From the NCBI GenBank assembly GCA_030674185.1, contig CM060307.1:44561181-44625180 (forward strand): a stretch of DNA of 64,000 nucleotides, given 5' to 3'. This DNA is from Monoplex corrugatus. Lineage: Eukaryota > Mollusca > Gastropoda > Littorinimorpha > Ranellidae. This document shows positions 48,282 through 59,198 of the stretch, one piece after another (the first letter of the stretch is position 1; each line of letters begins with the position of its first letter). Both the position numbers and the translations under genes were made by a program. The notes under the pieces were generated by a model. That model searched no databases and had not been told where the DNA came from. It was given only the letters and a program-made list of their open reading frames with translations.

Positions 48282-48360
48282 TTTGCAAACGTTTCTTTTC
48301 CGGAAAAGGATGTTTAGGGGAGAACACTCCATAGACCAAGCAGGAGTAGAGTGCAGTAAA
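48282..48360 (-). promoter_or_regulatory. 5' flank or 5' UTR of the host gene with an ETS-type palindrome
   Basis: TTTTCCGGAAAA at 48296-48307 is a palindrome containing the CCGGAA core bound by ETS factors, 15 bp upstream of the start codon in a pyrimidine-rich context. Such sites are common at promoters of broadly expressed genes. The unique flank is short: a SINE-like repeat starts at 48362 and a gypsy LTR at 48466. A further upstream non-coding exon cannot be excluded. Confidence 0.35.
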
Positions 48361-48361
48361 C

Positions 48362-48465
48362 CTGTTTCAGTTTCTGTTTCTCAAGATGACGCCGTGACGT
48401 CTCCGCGGTCGGAACGAATTCCATATGCACTAACGTCACAGGTGTCACATGTGTGGTGATCATGG
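48362..48465 (+). repeat. SINE-like repeat (TTTCTCAAGA family), copy 3, cut by a gypsy LTR
   Basis: It matches copies at 6390-6560 and 10160-10335 up to GTGATCATGG, where the gypsy-1 LTR begins (48466). The LTR element therefore inserted into an older SINE copy. Confidence 0.65.
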
Positions 48466-48501
48466 TGTGACTGGACCACGCTCTTACAGATTTACTTGAG
48501 T

Positions 48502-48752
48502 ATGGAATAAATTACCAATCCAAATTAAAAGAGCACAAAACACAAACTCGTTTATTAAAAACCAGCCTGACCATTGGAAACATTACATTGAACTTAAATA
48601 CGAATATGATGAATGAATCATCAAAAAACTGGGCGTACGACAAACCTAGGCTATGTGTGTTGGAAAAGAAAAAGAAAAATGATGGGATTTGAAATAGCCA
48701 AACGGCTAATGTGTTATGTCCCTATTGCTAAACTAAGCTAAACTAAACTAAA
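48502..48752 (+). mobile_element. 5'-truncated LINE fragment inside the LTR
   Basis: It is absent from the other LTR, where ACTTGAGT joins directly to CAGTCCTG. It encodes WNKLPIQIKRAQNTNSFIKN, the usual C-terminus of a CR1/jockey-type RT protein, then a 3' UTR and a TAAAC-repeat tail. Confidence 0.7.
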
Positions 48753-49074
48753 CAGTCCTGTTGGGTTCGGTTCCGTTTCTTTTGCTTTGTTCTTTATTGT
48801 ATATCTCAGAATTCACGAGAGGCATAAATGTGACAGAGAAAATAAACCCCTATTTGTGGAATAAGGGTTATACACATAAAATGAGATGTTTTATCGTCAG
48901 TCACATCGGCTACAAGTGATCTCTCTACGTTTGCATCGTACACCAAGAAAAGGAATAGGCTTAACCAAAAAAACTGGGCCGCACACACTGAACAGTTCTC
49001 TCTCACGTGCTGGTGTGTGTGTGTCTGTGTGTGTGTCTGTGTGTGTGCGCGTGAGCGTGTGTGTGTGTGTGCGT

Positions 49075-50226
49075 GTTGGACTTTAGTAGAGCGTTCGATA
49101 CCGTGCCACACAAAAAGCTGCTTGGGAAACTCGCCCATTATGGTATTAACGGTTGTATCCACACCTGGATCTCCAACTTTTTACAGAATCGCCAGCAGAG
49201 TGTGGTTGTCGAGGGCATCCACTCCAACCCAGTACATGTGGACTCAGGTGTGCCCCAGGGGACCGTCTTTGGTCCTATTCTCTTCCTTCTTCACATCAAC
49301 GATCTGCCTCAACACGTCACATCGCATGTGAGATTATTCGCAGATGACTGCCTTTTATATCGTCCCATCTGCAGTACTGACGACCAGAAGGCCCTTCAAA
49401 CAGATTTGGATGCTCTCACAATTCGGTGCTCAACGTGGGGCATGACATTCAATGCGAACAAGTGCGAGGTTATGAGGGTGTCTCATAGAAAAGACCCAAT
49501 GAGACAGTTCTACACCATCAGAGGGCAGATTCTTCAAGAGGTCCAGAAGGCCAAATACCTTGGCGTTAACATCACAAGTGATCTACAGTGGTCCTCTCAC
49601 ATCGCAAGCATCTCTAAGAAGGCGAACAGGAACCTTGCCTTTATCCACCGTAATCTGAAAGATGCCCCAGCCAAGCTGCATGAACAGGCCTATCTCAGTC
49701 TAGTCAGATCGATCGTCGAATACACCTGTACGGTCTGGGACCCGCACCTTCGTAAAGATATCGACTCTCTGGAGATGGTGCAGCGTCGTGGTGCGCGGAT
49801 GGTGTTCTGCGACTACAGTTACAACAGCAGTGTCACAGAAATGTTGAAAATGCTAAACTGGGACAGCCTCGCAGACCGTAGGGAGGACGCCAAACTCATC
49901 TTCTTGTACAAGATTATTAACCACCTGGCAGAAGTCCCCACCAACAACATCCTAATCCCAGCAGACCCCTGAACCCGAGCCAAACACCCTTACAAATACA
50001 AGTCGATCCAAAGCAAAACCACGACATATCGCCACTTCTTCTTCGTCAGCATCATTGGACCCTGGAACGACCTTCCTGCAGAAGTAGTGGAGAGCCTGAC
50101 TGTTACATCCTTCAAATCGAAGCTCAAATCTCCTCCGACAGCGCGTCGATAACAGCGCCACCACCTATCGCTGCGATACTTCTGAAGGGAGGTTTAGCGA
50201 TTATAGAACAGAACAGAACAGAACAG
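49075..50226 (+). mobile_element. 5'-truncated jockey-superfamily LINE inserted in a GT microsatellite
   Basis: Its left edge cuts into the RT palm (DFSRAFDTVPHKK) and its right edge is a tail of AACAG repeats (50203-50226). Similar GT/TCT-bearing microsatellite sequence of about 40 bp stands on both sides (before 49075 and after 50227), consistent with a target-site duplication. Confidence 0.75.
49076..49972 (+). pseudogene. RT fragment of the jockey-superfamily LINE
   Basis: A nearly intact frame of about 300 codons carries SGVPQGTVFGPILF, RLFADDCLLY (catalytic FADD), KAKYLGVNITSDLQWSSHI and VWDPHLRKDID. It stops at a TGA (49970-49972) within PADP-TRAKHPYKY, where a CGA codon would be expected. 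The frame continues open after it to about 50150 with GPWNDLPAEVV and FKSKL. One nonsense mutation apart, the fragment is little decayed. Confidence 0.8.
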
Positions 50227-50253
50227 TGTGTCTGTGTGTCTATGTGTGTGTGC

Positions 50254-50294
<41 letters not shown>

Positions 50295-50473
50295 GTGTGC
50301 GCGCGCCCCGCGCGCGTGTGTGTGTCTCTCTCTCTCAAGCATCACTGGGTCATATACACCCCTCTGATAAAAAAAACAAAAAATGGCATCCCCGACATTT
50401 TGCAAGAATGAAAAAAAACTTATTAATTATGAATCTTGGCTTTATCTACTTGTCACATTATCCTATAGTCACA

Positions 50474-51862
50474 TTATCCTAAAATATTTACAACTGCTTT
50501 TGCCATCCAGTCTGGCATTTCCTTCAATGTGTCAGTTTCTTTCATCAGATACTCCACATTACTCAGCCAGACTGGATGCGCTGTCTGGTGAAGCATGACA
50601 AAGTCTCCTGACTTCATCCACTGAGGTTGATCCCAGCCCCTTGTTGACCGACGAGGAGCCGGCACTGATGGACGAGGGTGTGATACAGGTGATGGCTGTG
50701 CCTCTCCTTCACCATTGCTGTCTCCAGCAACCGTCTTAGGCACAGTTTCATCACGTTCTGATGTGGACTCATTGTTTTGACCTACGTTGTGCAGATCCTC
50801 CACTTCTTGAAGTAGTTCCTGGGTACCCGTCTCCTCTTTAGCTGCCATCTGATCTTCAGCTGCAGCCTGATTCCCTTCTGATGCAGTTGGTTGAGCTGCC
50901 TCTGCTGCAAAATGCTTGCCGTCGTCCAACATCACTCCTTCCTCCTCACTACTGTCCTCAGTGTCTGTTGCTTCACTGTCACTGTATTGCTGCTTGGATT
51001 TTCTCTGTGTGCGAGTTTGACGTCTTAGATGGTCTTTGCTGTTGGAATGCCCCTTGGTGAGCACTGGCCTCTCCTTGATGCTTCCCAAAGGCAACAGCAG
51101 ATTGCGATGCAGTGTTCTCTTTTTCTTAGTTCTGTCTTCCTTCTGGACCACATACACTGGGATGTCCAAGATTGGTTGGTCTGACACCTGGTAGACTGCT
51201 TCCTCCCACTTGTCTGATAGTTTATGTTTTCCGTCGAATGCCATAATCTTGATAAGGACCCAATCACCAACCTCTACAGTGGCACCTCTGACTCTCTTGT
51301 CATAGTGTTTCTTTTGCTTGACTCGAGCCTTGTCTGCTGCCACGGTAGTCAACTCAAAGGACTCCTTCAGGCGAGAGCGAAGTGACTCCATGTGTCTGTT
51401 GAGGGGACTTTGTCTGGGTCATTGCAGGTCAGTCCAAAGGCAGCATCTATAGGCAGACGAGGGTCATGACCGAACATCAACACCAAGAGGGAAAACCCTG
51501 TAGACTCATGTCGCATACAGTTGTAGGCATACACTAGAGGTCCAACATGGCTCTTCCAGTCTCGTTTCTGTTCAGGTTCCAGAGTTCCCAGCATGTCCAT
51601 GAGGGTTCTGTTGAAACGTTCACACATCCTGTTGCCCATGGGGTGATAGGGTGTGGTGTGTGACTTGGTGCTTCCAAAGATATCACAGAGTTCTTTGATG
51701 ATTCGACTCTCAAAGTTGGCACCTTGATCAGAGTGTAGACGCTTGGGCATGCCGTAGTGCACAACAAAGTGGTTGAAGAAGGCCTCAGCTGTGGTACGTG
51801 CAGTCTGGTTTCGTGTTGGGACAGCAAGCGCGAACCTCGTGAAGTGATCTGTGATACAAGAT
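50474..51862 (-). pseudogene. gypsy-1 integrase core (second half) and C-terminal region
   Basis: It resumes with ITDHFTRFALAVPTRNQTA, then FFNHFVVHYGMPKRLHSDQG (second catalytic Asp) and YHPMGNRMCERFNRT (catalytic Glu). A frame change near 51380 is followed by KQKKHYDKRVRGA and a chromodomain-less tail. The last 160 residues are acidic, Gln/Ser-rich and end in NILG then TAA. The first half of the domain is at 56036-56658, beyond an inserted LINE. Confidence 0.8.
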
Positions 51863-53235
51863 ACAAGAATTTTATTTAGCCCAAAGCATCACAATGGGAA
51901 ATTGTTTTGGCATTCGATTTAAAATACATATAGGCACAAGAACGCATGAACACATGTACACACATACTCTTATTCTCTCTCACTCTCTCTTTCACTCCTC
52001 TCTCACCCTCTTCCTCCCCTCATCTCTCTCCCCCTCCCTCTTTGTCGAAACAATATCAAAGATAATGACTAAATCTAAATATGTACGGTTAAAAAAGCAC
52101 ATCATAAGAGTCAGATGCCTTGGTCAGGACTTTTAACAATGGACAAAAAGGGCAATACTCATTGAAAAAACTTTGGTAGGTATAGAAAAAATTTGATTAA
52201 AGATGCAACGCGATATGCACATTAAAATCAAAATGAGTTAAATACAATAAAATGAGTATGTAGACTAAGAGGACAAGGTTAAACAAGAGAAGAACAAGAA
52301 CAGGATTTTATTTTAGCCCAGTGCTCAGACACGTGGAAAATGTTTTGGCTATGCATACAATCACACTCACGCATCACAACAATTGCAATCTTCAACATCA
52401 TAAAAGACAAATTCGTGGTCAACCACGGAATCGAAGAAACACACGCACACAACACACACACACACTCTCACGCCAAGGCGCCCATATCCAAGCCACCTTA
52501 ACCCTGCCAGCTAATTAATTTAACAGCGCGCATCTGTCTTTCCCTTCCCCTCTCCACACCACCCTCACCCATCCAGTGGTGGGCCACAGGCACACATTGA
52601 AGTATAGGCTTACAGATTGACCTAGATTCGACTAGGCCTACTCTGTGCCAGTATCAGTCACTTCCTACACTCCGTCCCTCCCGAAAGATCGTAGCAGTTA
52701 CAAAGCACTGCTGTAGAGTGGTGGACTCTGGTCAAACCTGCCTGGCTAAAAATACAAGATACAAAATACAATATTCTATTTAGCCCAGAACATCACAATG
52801 GGAAATTGTTTTGGCATTCGCATTAAAATACACACAGGAACAAGAACGCATAAACAAATGTACACACATACTCTTACTCTCTCTCACTCTCTCTCTCATC
52901 CCTCTCTCACCCTCTCCCTCCCCTCATCTCTCTCCCCCTCCCTCGTTGTCGAACACAATATCAAGGATTATGACTAATTCTAAAAATGTACGGTTAAAAA
53001 AGCACATCATAAGTCAGATGACTTGGTTAGGACTTTTAACAATGGACAAAAAGGGCAATACTCATTGAAAAACAACTTTGGAAGGTATAGAAAAATTTGA
53101 TTAAAGATGAAATTCAATATGCACATTAAAATCAAATTGAAGTAAAAACAATAAAATGAGTATGTAGACTAAGAGGATAAGGTTAAACTTTTTAAGTCAA
53201 CAGACAGAAACACATATACAAGCAACAGCCGACCC

Positions 53236-53249
53236 CCCATCCACCCACA

Positions 53250-53280
<31 letters not shown>

Positions 53281-53290
53281 CCGCACGCGC
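53236..53290. repeat. (CA)n microsatellite in LINE 3' region
   Basis: CA units with CCCACA interruptions lie between the LINE coding end and its 3' regions. Confidence 0.9.
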
Positions 53291-53406
53291 ACGGAGTCAA
53301 TACACACACATACACATGCACACGCACGCACCCACACACCCTCTCTATACACTCTCTCACATACAACCCCACAACGCTATGCACACAATGTTTGCTCCAA
53401 CATAAG

Positions 53407-56043
53407 TCAATTGTACACATCCGCACGCTCTCTCCTCTGCTCATCCTTAACTCCAAAGCCCCGGCACATCTCACGTGAACAAGTAGGGACAGTGTCACGG
53501 GCCGCCTTCACATAGAAGCTGTTGCTTAACCGGCTTGTCCTGGCCTTAAAGGACCTGAATCGTTTACCGGAAGGGAGGGGGGAGAAGAAAGTATTTGCCG
53601 GATGGCCCTCGTCGGCCACGATGGATTTGACCTTCTTTTCCATTCTTCTAAGATAGATGGACTCAAGGGGCTCCAAAGTGGTCCCAATAATTTTCGAGGC
53701 GGACCGGACAACTCTATTGAGCCTCTCCCTCTCGGCTGCGGGGAGGGCGCCGTACCAGGCAGTGATCGAAAAGGTCAGTACGCTCTCTATCACCGCCCGG
53801 TAGAACTGCACGAGTATATTTTGACCAACACCGAACTTTTTGAGTTGGCGGAGGAAGGACAGTCTTTGTTGGGATTTTGACACAATGTTGCTGGTGTTCT
53901 CCTCCCACTTCAACGAGCTTGATATTGTCGTACCTAGAATCTTGAATGTTTCTACAACTTCTACGGACTCTCCCTTAATCACAAGGGGAGTGACAGGGGT
54001 CTTGGATCTTCTGATGTCCACAATCAATTCCTTAGTTTTAACAGCATTTAGTTCCAGATTGTTACTGTCACACTATCTGACAAGTTTCTGTATTTCGTTG
54101 AAGTATGCGGACTCGTCGCCGTTGTTGATCAGGCCCTCTACCGTGGTATCATCGGAGAACTTAAAGTACTTGACTGTGTCACTTGATGAGTGGCAATCGT
54201 TCGTGTACAGAGTGAACAAAAGGGGCGACAAGACACAGCCCTGAGGAGCACCAGTGCTCAGAGTGAGGGGGGAGGAATGGATGCCGTTCACTTTCACGAC
54301 CTGTTTCCTGTTGGATAGAAAGTCTGTGATCCACATGCACATTTGGGGTCTGATGTTGAGGTCTGAGAGTTTTGTGTGTAGTTTAGCTGGGATGTTTGTG
54401 TTAAAAGCTGAGCTAAAATCGACAAAGAGAATGCGTGCGTATGTTTTGGGAGAGTCAAGGTGTTGTAGGAGGTAGTGCATGAGAAAAGAGACCGCATCGT
54501 CCACTGATCTGTTTGCCCTGTATGCGAACTGAAGGGGATCAAGAAGATGGTCAGTTGCTGATTTAAGGTGTTGCAGGACAATCCTTTCGAAGACCTTCAT
54601 CACGATGGAGGTCAGCGCAACAGGCCTAAAGTCATTGAGTGTCGACACTTTTGGCTTTTTGGGGACTGGGATGATGTTGGCCGCTTTGAAGCAAGAGGGA
54701 ACACGACAGAGCTCTAGCGACCTGTTCAAGATGTCGCAGAAAACAGGTGCTAGTTGGTCAGCGCAGGTCTTGATCGCTGAAGGGGAGACGTTGTCTGGGC
54801 CCGATGCTTTCCTCGTGTTCTGTTTTTTGAAGAAGGATCTGACTGTGTGTTCGCTAACCACAAGAGGCCGGGGGCTGGGGGAGGGGGTGGATGGGGGGGA
54901 GGGGTGGAGGAGGGGGAAGGGGATAGAGAGGGAGAGGGTGGAGGCCTTGTGGAGGTAGGGAAGGGAGGAGGGGCAGAGGAGGGAGAAGGGGGTGGAGGGG
55001 GAGGCCTTGTTGAGGAGGAAGGTGGAGGGATGGGAGAGTGGGAAGGAAGGAGCGGGGAGGGAGGAGGAGGGGGGAGGGTATGCCCTGATGAGGGTGGGGC
55101 AGTGCTGGCGGGGGAAGCCTTGTTCTGCCTGTCGAAGCGTGCATAGAAGTTGTTGAGTTGGTCTGGTAGTGTGTGGTCCGTATTTAGCGTGTTTGATTTG
55201 TTCTTCATTTGTGTGATTGTATGCAGCCCCTGCCAAACTGCACGAACGTCGTTGGAGGCAAACTGGCTCTCCAGTTTCTGACAATACTTCTTCTTTGCCT
55301 TCACGATCTCTGCCTCTGCTTCCCGTTTTGCTTTGTTGAATTCTGTTTTATTCCCACATTTGTAAAGAGAATCTTTTTTGAAATTTTGAAAACCATGGCT
55401 TAGAGTTTCCGTAGATGGTAATGGACTTTGTAGGAATGCACAAGTTTTCACAGAAGTGGATGTAAGACGTGACTGTGTCTACGAATTCATCGAGGTCCGG
55501 GCATGCATCCTTGAACATTGACCAATCTGTTATATCAAAACAGGCCTGCAGGGTCTCGACCGATGCGGCCGACCATTGCTTTATTTCTTTCCTCACGGGT
55601 TTCATTGCCTTCAGTTTCTGTTTATAGGTGGGAAGGAGAAGGACGGTGGCGTGGTCCGAAGCATCGAGGGGTGCACGTGCGACCGAGCGATAGGCGCCCG
55701 AAAAAGCACAATAACAATGGTCTAGGATTTTATCTTCACGGGTGGGGCAGGTGACTTGCTGTTTGAATTTTGGGAGAGAAGAATTGAGCTTAGTATGGTT
55801 AAAGTCACCGAGAACAAGGATGAAAGAGTCTGGGTGTTGGTTTTCTATTGCAGTGACTTGATCAGCAAGCTGACAGATGGCTGACTTGGCGTTGGCTGCG
55901 GTGGAATGTAAACAGCCGCTACAATCACACTAGAAAACTCACAGGGGGAATAGAAGGGGCGGCACCTAATGAATAGGGTTTCAAGTTCTGGAGAACAAGA
56001 TTTTGACAAAATATCAGCGTCTAACAAAATATCAGCGTCTGAT
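53407..56043 (-). pseudogene. LINE endonuclease-reverse transcriptase, frame-broken
   Basis: The partial APE endonuclease has VAAVYIPPQ, LGDFNHTKL and a SDH motif (56040-55640). The linker has KWSAAS-like and RAVWQGLHTIT motifs, then a long Pro/Ser-rich stretch (55100-54860). RT motifs are KASGPDNVSPSAIK, NDFRPVALTSIVMKVFER, LFVDFSSAFNT, GAPQGCVLSPLLF and FKFSDDTTV (FSDD instead of the usual FADD/YADD). A TGG-to-TAG change truncates it at LVR* (54073). The post-palm part continues at 54027-53407 (KILGTTISSSLKWEENT, ITAWYGALP). Similar proteins occur in fish and mollusc CR1/L2/Rex1-type LINEs. Confidence 0.8.
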
Positions 56044-56660
56044 GACATGCTGATGACCTCCCTTGGATGGCTCCAGAGTCAGGTAGTCCATGCACACCAG
56101 ATCCAGTGGGCCAATGCTGACAGTGTTGACCAGTGGTGCACGGCTGTTAGTGGGAGTCTTCCGTCGAAGGCAGCGTTGGCATTGCTGAATCCAGTTATCA
56201 ACGTCTTTGGACATGCCTGGCCAGAAGAATCTGTCACAGATGAGACTCAACGATCTGTCACGTCCTGGGTGGCAAGTGTCGTTGTGCAAACTGGTAAGCA
56301 CGTAGCTGATGTAACTTGCAGGTAGTATCAACTGCTTCCTTGGCTGGTCATTGATTTGGACATTGCGGTACAGGACTCCATTTATCAGCTCAAGCTTCTG
56401 TATTTCGTGCGACCGGGGATGCGTCTCCAAAGAGTTGATCAGAGACTTTATTGCTGGATCTTGTCTCTGAGCTACCTGAAGCTGATCTGGGGTGAGAGTC
56501 TGCAGGCTCAGACCCACTGGTGCACAGCTGTCAACGACTTCAGCTGTCACGGCCAAACACTCCACGTAAGCTGCTGGCTGCTGACACTTGCAGACTGCCC
56601 TGACAGATTCCACAGGCACATGTTGGTGTCCTTGTTCCGATGACTGTAGCTCAGGCAACC
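56036..56660 (-). pseudogene. gypsy-1 integrase, zinc-binding domain and start of core
   Basis: It reads ISYVLTSLHNDTCHPGRDRS, FFWPGMSKDVDNWIQQCQRC (HHCC zinc-binding module of integrase), then GPLDLVCMDYL with the first catalytic Asp, and breaks off after GGHQHV at the LINE insertion. Confidence 0.8.
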
Positions 56661-58090
56661 ATGACAGGGCATCTGCATCTGCATTGTTCAGTCCTGGACG
56701 ATAGCGAATGTCAAAGTCAAATGATGCTAGAGCCGCCAGCTACCTGTGACCCGTGGCATCCAGTCTTGCAGTGGTCAGCACATAAGTCAGCGGATTATTG
56801 TCCGTGTACACAGTGACAGAGTTACCATACAGGTAGTCCTTGAACTTGTCAGTGACAGCCCACTTAAGCGCCAGAAACTCAAGTTTGTGGGCTGGGTAGT
56901 TCTGCTCACTCTTGCTTAGTCCACGACTGGCAAAGCTAATGACTCGCTTCACACCTTCCTGTTCCTGACACAGCACAGCCCCAAGTCCCGATCCACATGC
57001 ATCAGTGTGGAACTCAAACCGTCTGCTGTAGTCAGGGAAACCAAGGATGGGTGGTGACGTCAGGCACTCTTTCAGCCTGTCAAAGACTTCTTATTGTCCT
57101 GTGCCCCAGACCCACTTGGCGGTTGTCTTGATGTTCTTCGTTTCCTTTCCTTTCTTCGCTTTTGGGTTGGGCATGAGTTCTGTTAGGGGTTTTGTGATCT
57201 TGCTGTAGTCTTTCACATAGCGCCTGTAGTACCCAGAAAATCCGAGAAATTTGCAAACTTCCTCCGGAGTCCTGGGAGTTGGCCAGTTGACGACTTGGCT
57301 GCTCTTCTCTGGATCTGCCTCAATGCCTTTGGCAGACACGATGCGCCCAACATAGCAGACTTTTTCTTGACAGAAGGAACATTTCTTTGGGTTCAGCTTC
57401 AGTCCACAGTCCTTCAGGCGTAGGAGGACTCTCTCAAGATGTCCCATGTGTTCTTGAAAGGTCTTTGAGAAGACAATCACATCGTCCAAGAATACCAAGC
57501 AGATATTGAGGTGCAGGTCACCTAGACAGTCCTCCATAAGTCGCTGGTAGGTGGCAGGTGCATTGACAATTCCCGTGGCCAGTCTGGTGAACTCGAAGAA
57601 TCCAAATGGGGCTACAGTGAAGGCAGTTCTCTCACAATGCTCTTCTGCAATGTCAGTTTGATGGTACCCACTTTTTATGTCCACCACTGAGAAGTACTTC
57701 GCTCCAGAAAGGCTGTTCAGCAAGTCTTCAATGTGGGGAAGGGCATAGGAGTCTTTCACAGTATGTGCATTCAGCTGACGTGAGTCGACACAGTCTCAAA
57801 GATCCATCTTTCTTTTTGACAAGCACGACGTTTGACGACCAAGGAGAGTGAGATGGCCGAATAACACCGCAGTCCAAAAGTTGTTGTAGATGGGTCTTTA
57901 CTTCCTTGTACATCCCTGGTGGAATGAAGCTATGGCGTTCCTTGAAAGGCGTTTCATTGGTGAGGTGGATATGGTGGGGCATTCCTGTCGTACGCCCAAC
58001 ATCAGCATCATGTTGCACAAAACAGTCTGGGTGGGCTTTCAGCAAGTTCTGAAGCTGCCTGAGCTGCTCATGGTTAACCCTTCAGGTGAA
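56661..58090 (-). pseudogene. gypsy-1 reverse transcriptase and RNase H
   Basis: RT motifs: HSFIPPGMYKEVKTHLQQLL, IRPSHSPWSSNVVLVKKKDG, KDSYALPHIEDLL, FSVVDIKSGYHQ, NAPATYQRLM and VFLDDVIVFSKT (catalytic LDD, about 57481-57489). Then come KFLGFSGYYRRYVKDYSKIT and RNase H motifs HTDACGSGLGAVLCQ and YTDNNPLTYVL. Defects: a frameshift near 57797, a TAA near 57091 between RT and RNase H, and a TGG-to-TAG stop at 56740. Confidence 0.85.
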
Positions 58091-59198
58091 ATTGTCACTT
58101 TGTCCATGTGGAAAGGTGCTGGTCGCCACTTGCCAACAATATCGTCACTGCTTGCTCTGCTCACTGGTTGAAGTTCACAAAGCACGGCATGAGGAGGTAC
58201 TACCACAGTCTGGGTTGTGACATTTGAGATATGAACATCTACTAGTCCTGTCTTCTTGCCCTGGTAGTTGACTATTGTTGGAGCGATGTCTAGCAAAGCC
58301 AGATCAGCGTCTTCTCTTACTTGCTGCAATAAAGCGCAGGTTGGCTTGTAGTCCAATGTCTGGTCTACGACACCTTGCAGAACGTGGGTGCTGTTTGGCT
58401 CAATGAGGATACTGCAGTTCTCCCTATTCTTGACAACGGCCAGTCTGTTCTTGCTTCTGCAGAGCTCTCTCTCCCTCAGGGACATGCACCTGAACGGCAG
58501 GTACCAGGGAGTATGGAGTCTGGCCACCTGCAGGAAATGGTTGCCATGCTTCCTCTGCGTCCTCTCTATGACCTGCTCTAGCACATTTGTACCCAACAGC
58601 ACAGGAATCTTGCTGCCCTATTTGCTGTCTGGAACCACCAGGAAGAGACAAGGCAGCCTAGCCTCACCATCAACAGCACAGGAATCTTGCTGCCCTATTT
58701 GCTGTCTGGAACCACCAGGAAGAGACAAGGCAGCCTAGCATCACCATCCAGTCCACCTCCAGTAACGCCCACAGATACTTCAGTGTACCCCGAGTATGGA
58801 AAAAGTTCACTGTCCGCACACTCTAAGCACAGTAAGTCGTTCAGAGGATTGATGGGCAGATGGGACAGCTTATCTTTATGAAAGTTTGCCGACACCGTAG
58901 ACACAGTGGCTCCAGTGTCCAAAAGAGCAGTTGTCCCTGTCCCCTCCACGGTGATGGTGACGTGGGTACTGCTGCCGACCAGGGTGCTGTTTGAAGATGG
59001 GCAAGCAGGCTCAATGTCTACAGGCTGCCCTAGACTGCAGACTGGCGGAAGTTTAAATGGTGGTGATGATCCAAGCGTACACGACACCCAACCTGCACAT
59101 GCCCCTTCTCCCCACAATGGTAGCAGATTGGTCCTTCCTCTGTCCAGCCAGGACGATGACGTCTGCTCCCACCACCCTGGGGTGTAGCTTCTCTCCAC
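58075..59198 (-). pseudogene. gypsy-1 aspartic protease and linker to RT
   Basis: The retropepsin signature ALLDTGATVSTVS is visible (DTGA near 58908-58919). A TAG follows DSK at 58695. A 77-bp tandem duplication (58594-58747) then shifts the frame. The linker (58602-58075) contains LLGTNVLEQ, PNSTHVLQGVVDQ and VVVPPHAVL. The frame differs from gag, as usual for gag-pol frameshifting. Confidence 0.8.
58594..58747. repeat. 77-bp tandem duplication within gypsy-1 pol
   Basis: CAACAGCACAGGAATCTTGC begins both units (58594 and 58671). The units are almost identical (one C/A difference near the end). 77 is not a multiple of 3, so the duplication breaks the reading frame. Confidence 0.9.

Larger units (their letters stand above)
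48466..50473 (-). repeat. gypsy-1 3' LTR, with two LINE insertions
   Basis: It starts TGTGAC at 48466 and ends in TCACA around 50457-50473, directly after the pol stop. A LINE fragment (48502-48752) and a LINE with duplicated GT repeat (49075-50226) are inserted. Removing them leaves about 0.6 kb. A 16-bp repeat (GTCACATTATCC) at the pol side makes the exact boundary ambiguous. Confidence 0.6.
51860..56043 (-). mobile_element. LINE insertion (with serial 3' ends) splitting the gypsy-1 integrase
   Basis: Endonuclease and RT sequence (56043-53407) is followed by three successive 3' regions: 53170-52751, 52750-52285 and 52284-51860. The first and third are about 420-bp near-duplicates, including AAATGTACGGTTAAAAAAGC and TTTAACAATGGACAAAAAGG on the plus strand. 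Each ends in GGGCTAAA-TAAAAT plus a short TTGTATC- or TTCTTGTTC-like tail. The integrase reading resumes directly on either side (HQHV | ITDH). Confidence 0.75.

Noticed and set aside
47286..48334. plus-strand and alternative minus-strand frames over exon 1
   Set aside because: They are shadows of the exon 1 reading frame, which alone joins in phase with downstream exons.
54847..55146. Gly/Glu-rich plus-strand frame
   Set aside because: It is the antisense of the Pro-rich LINE linker, a low-complexity artefact.
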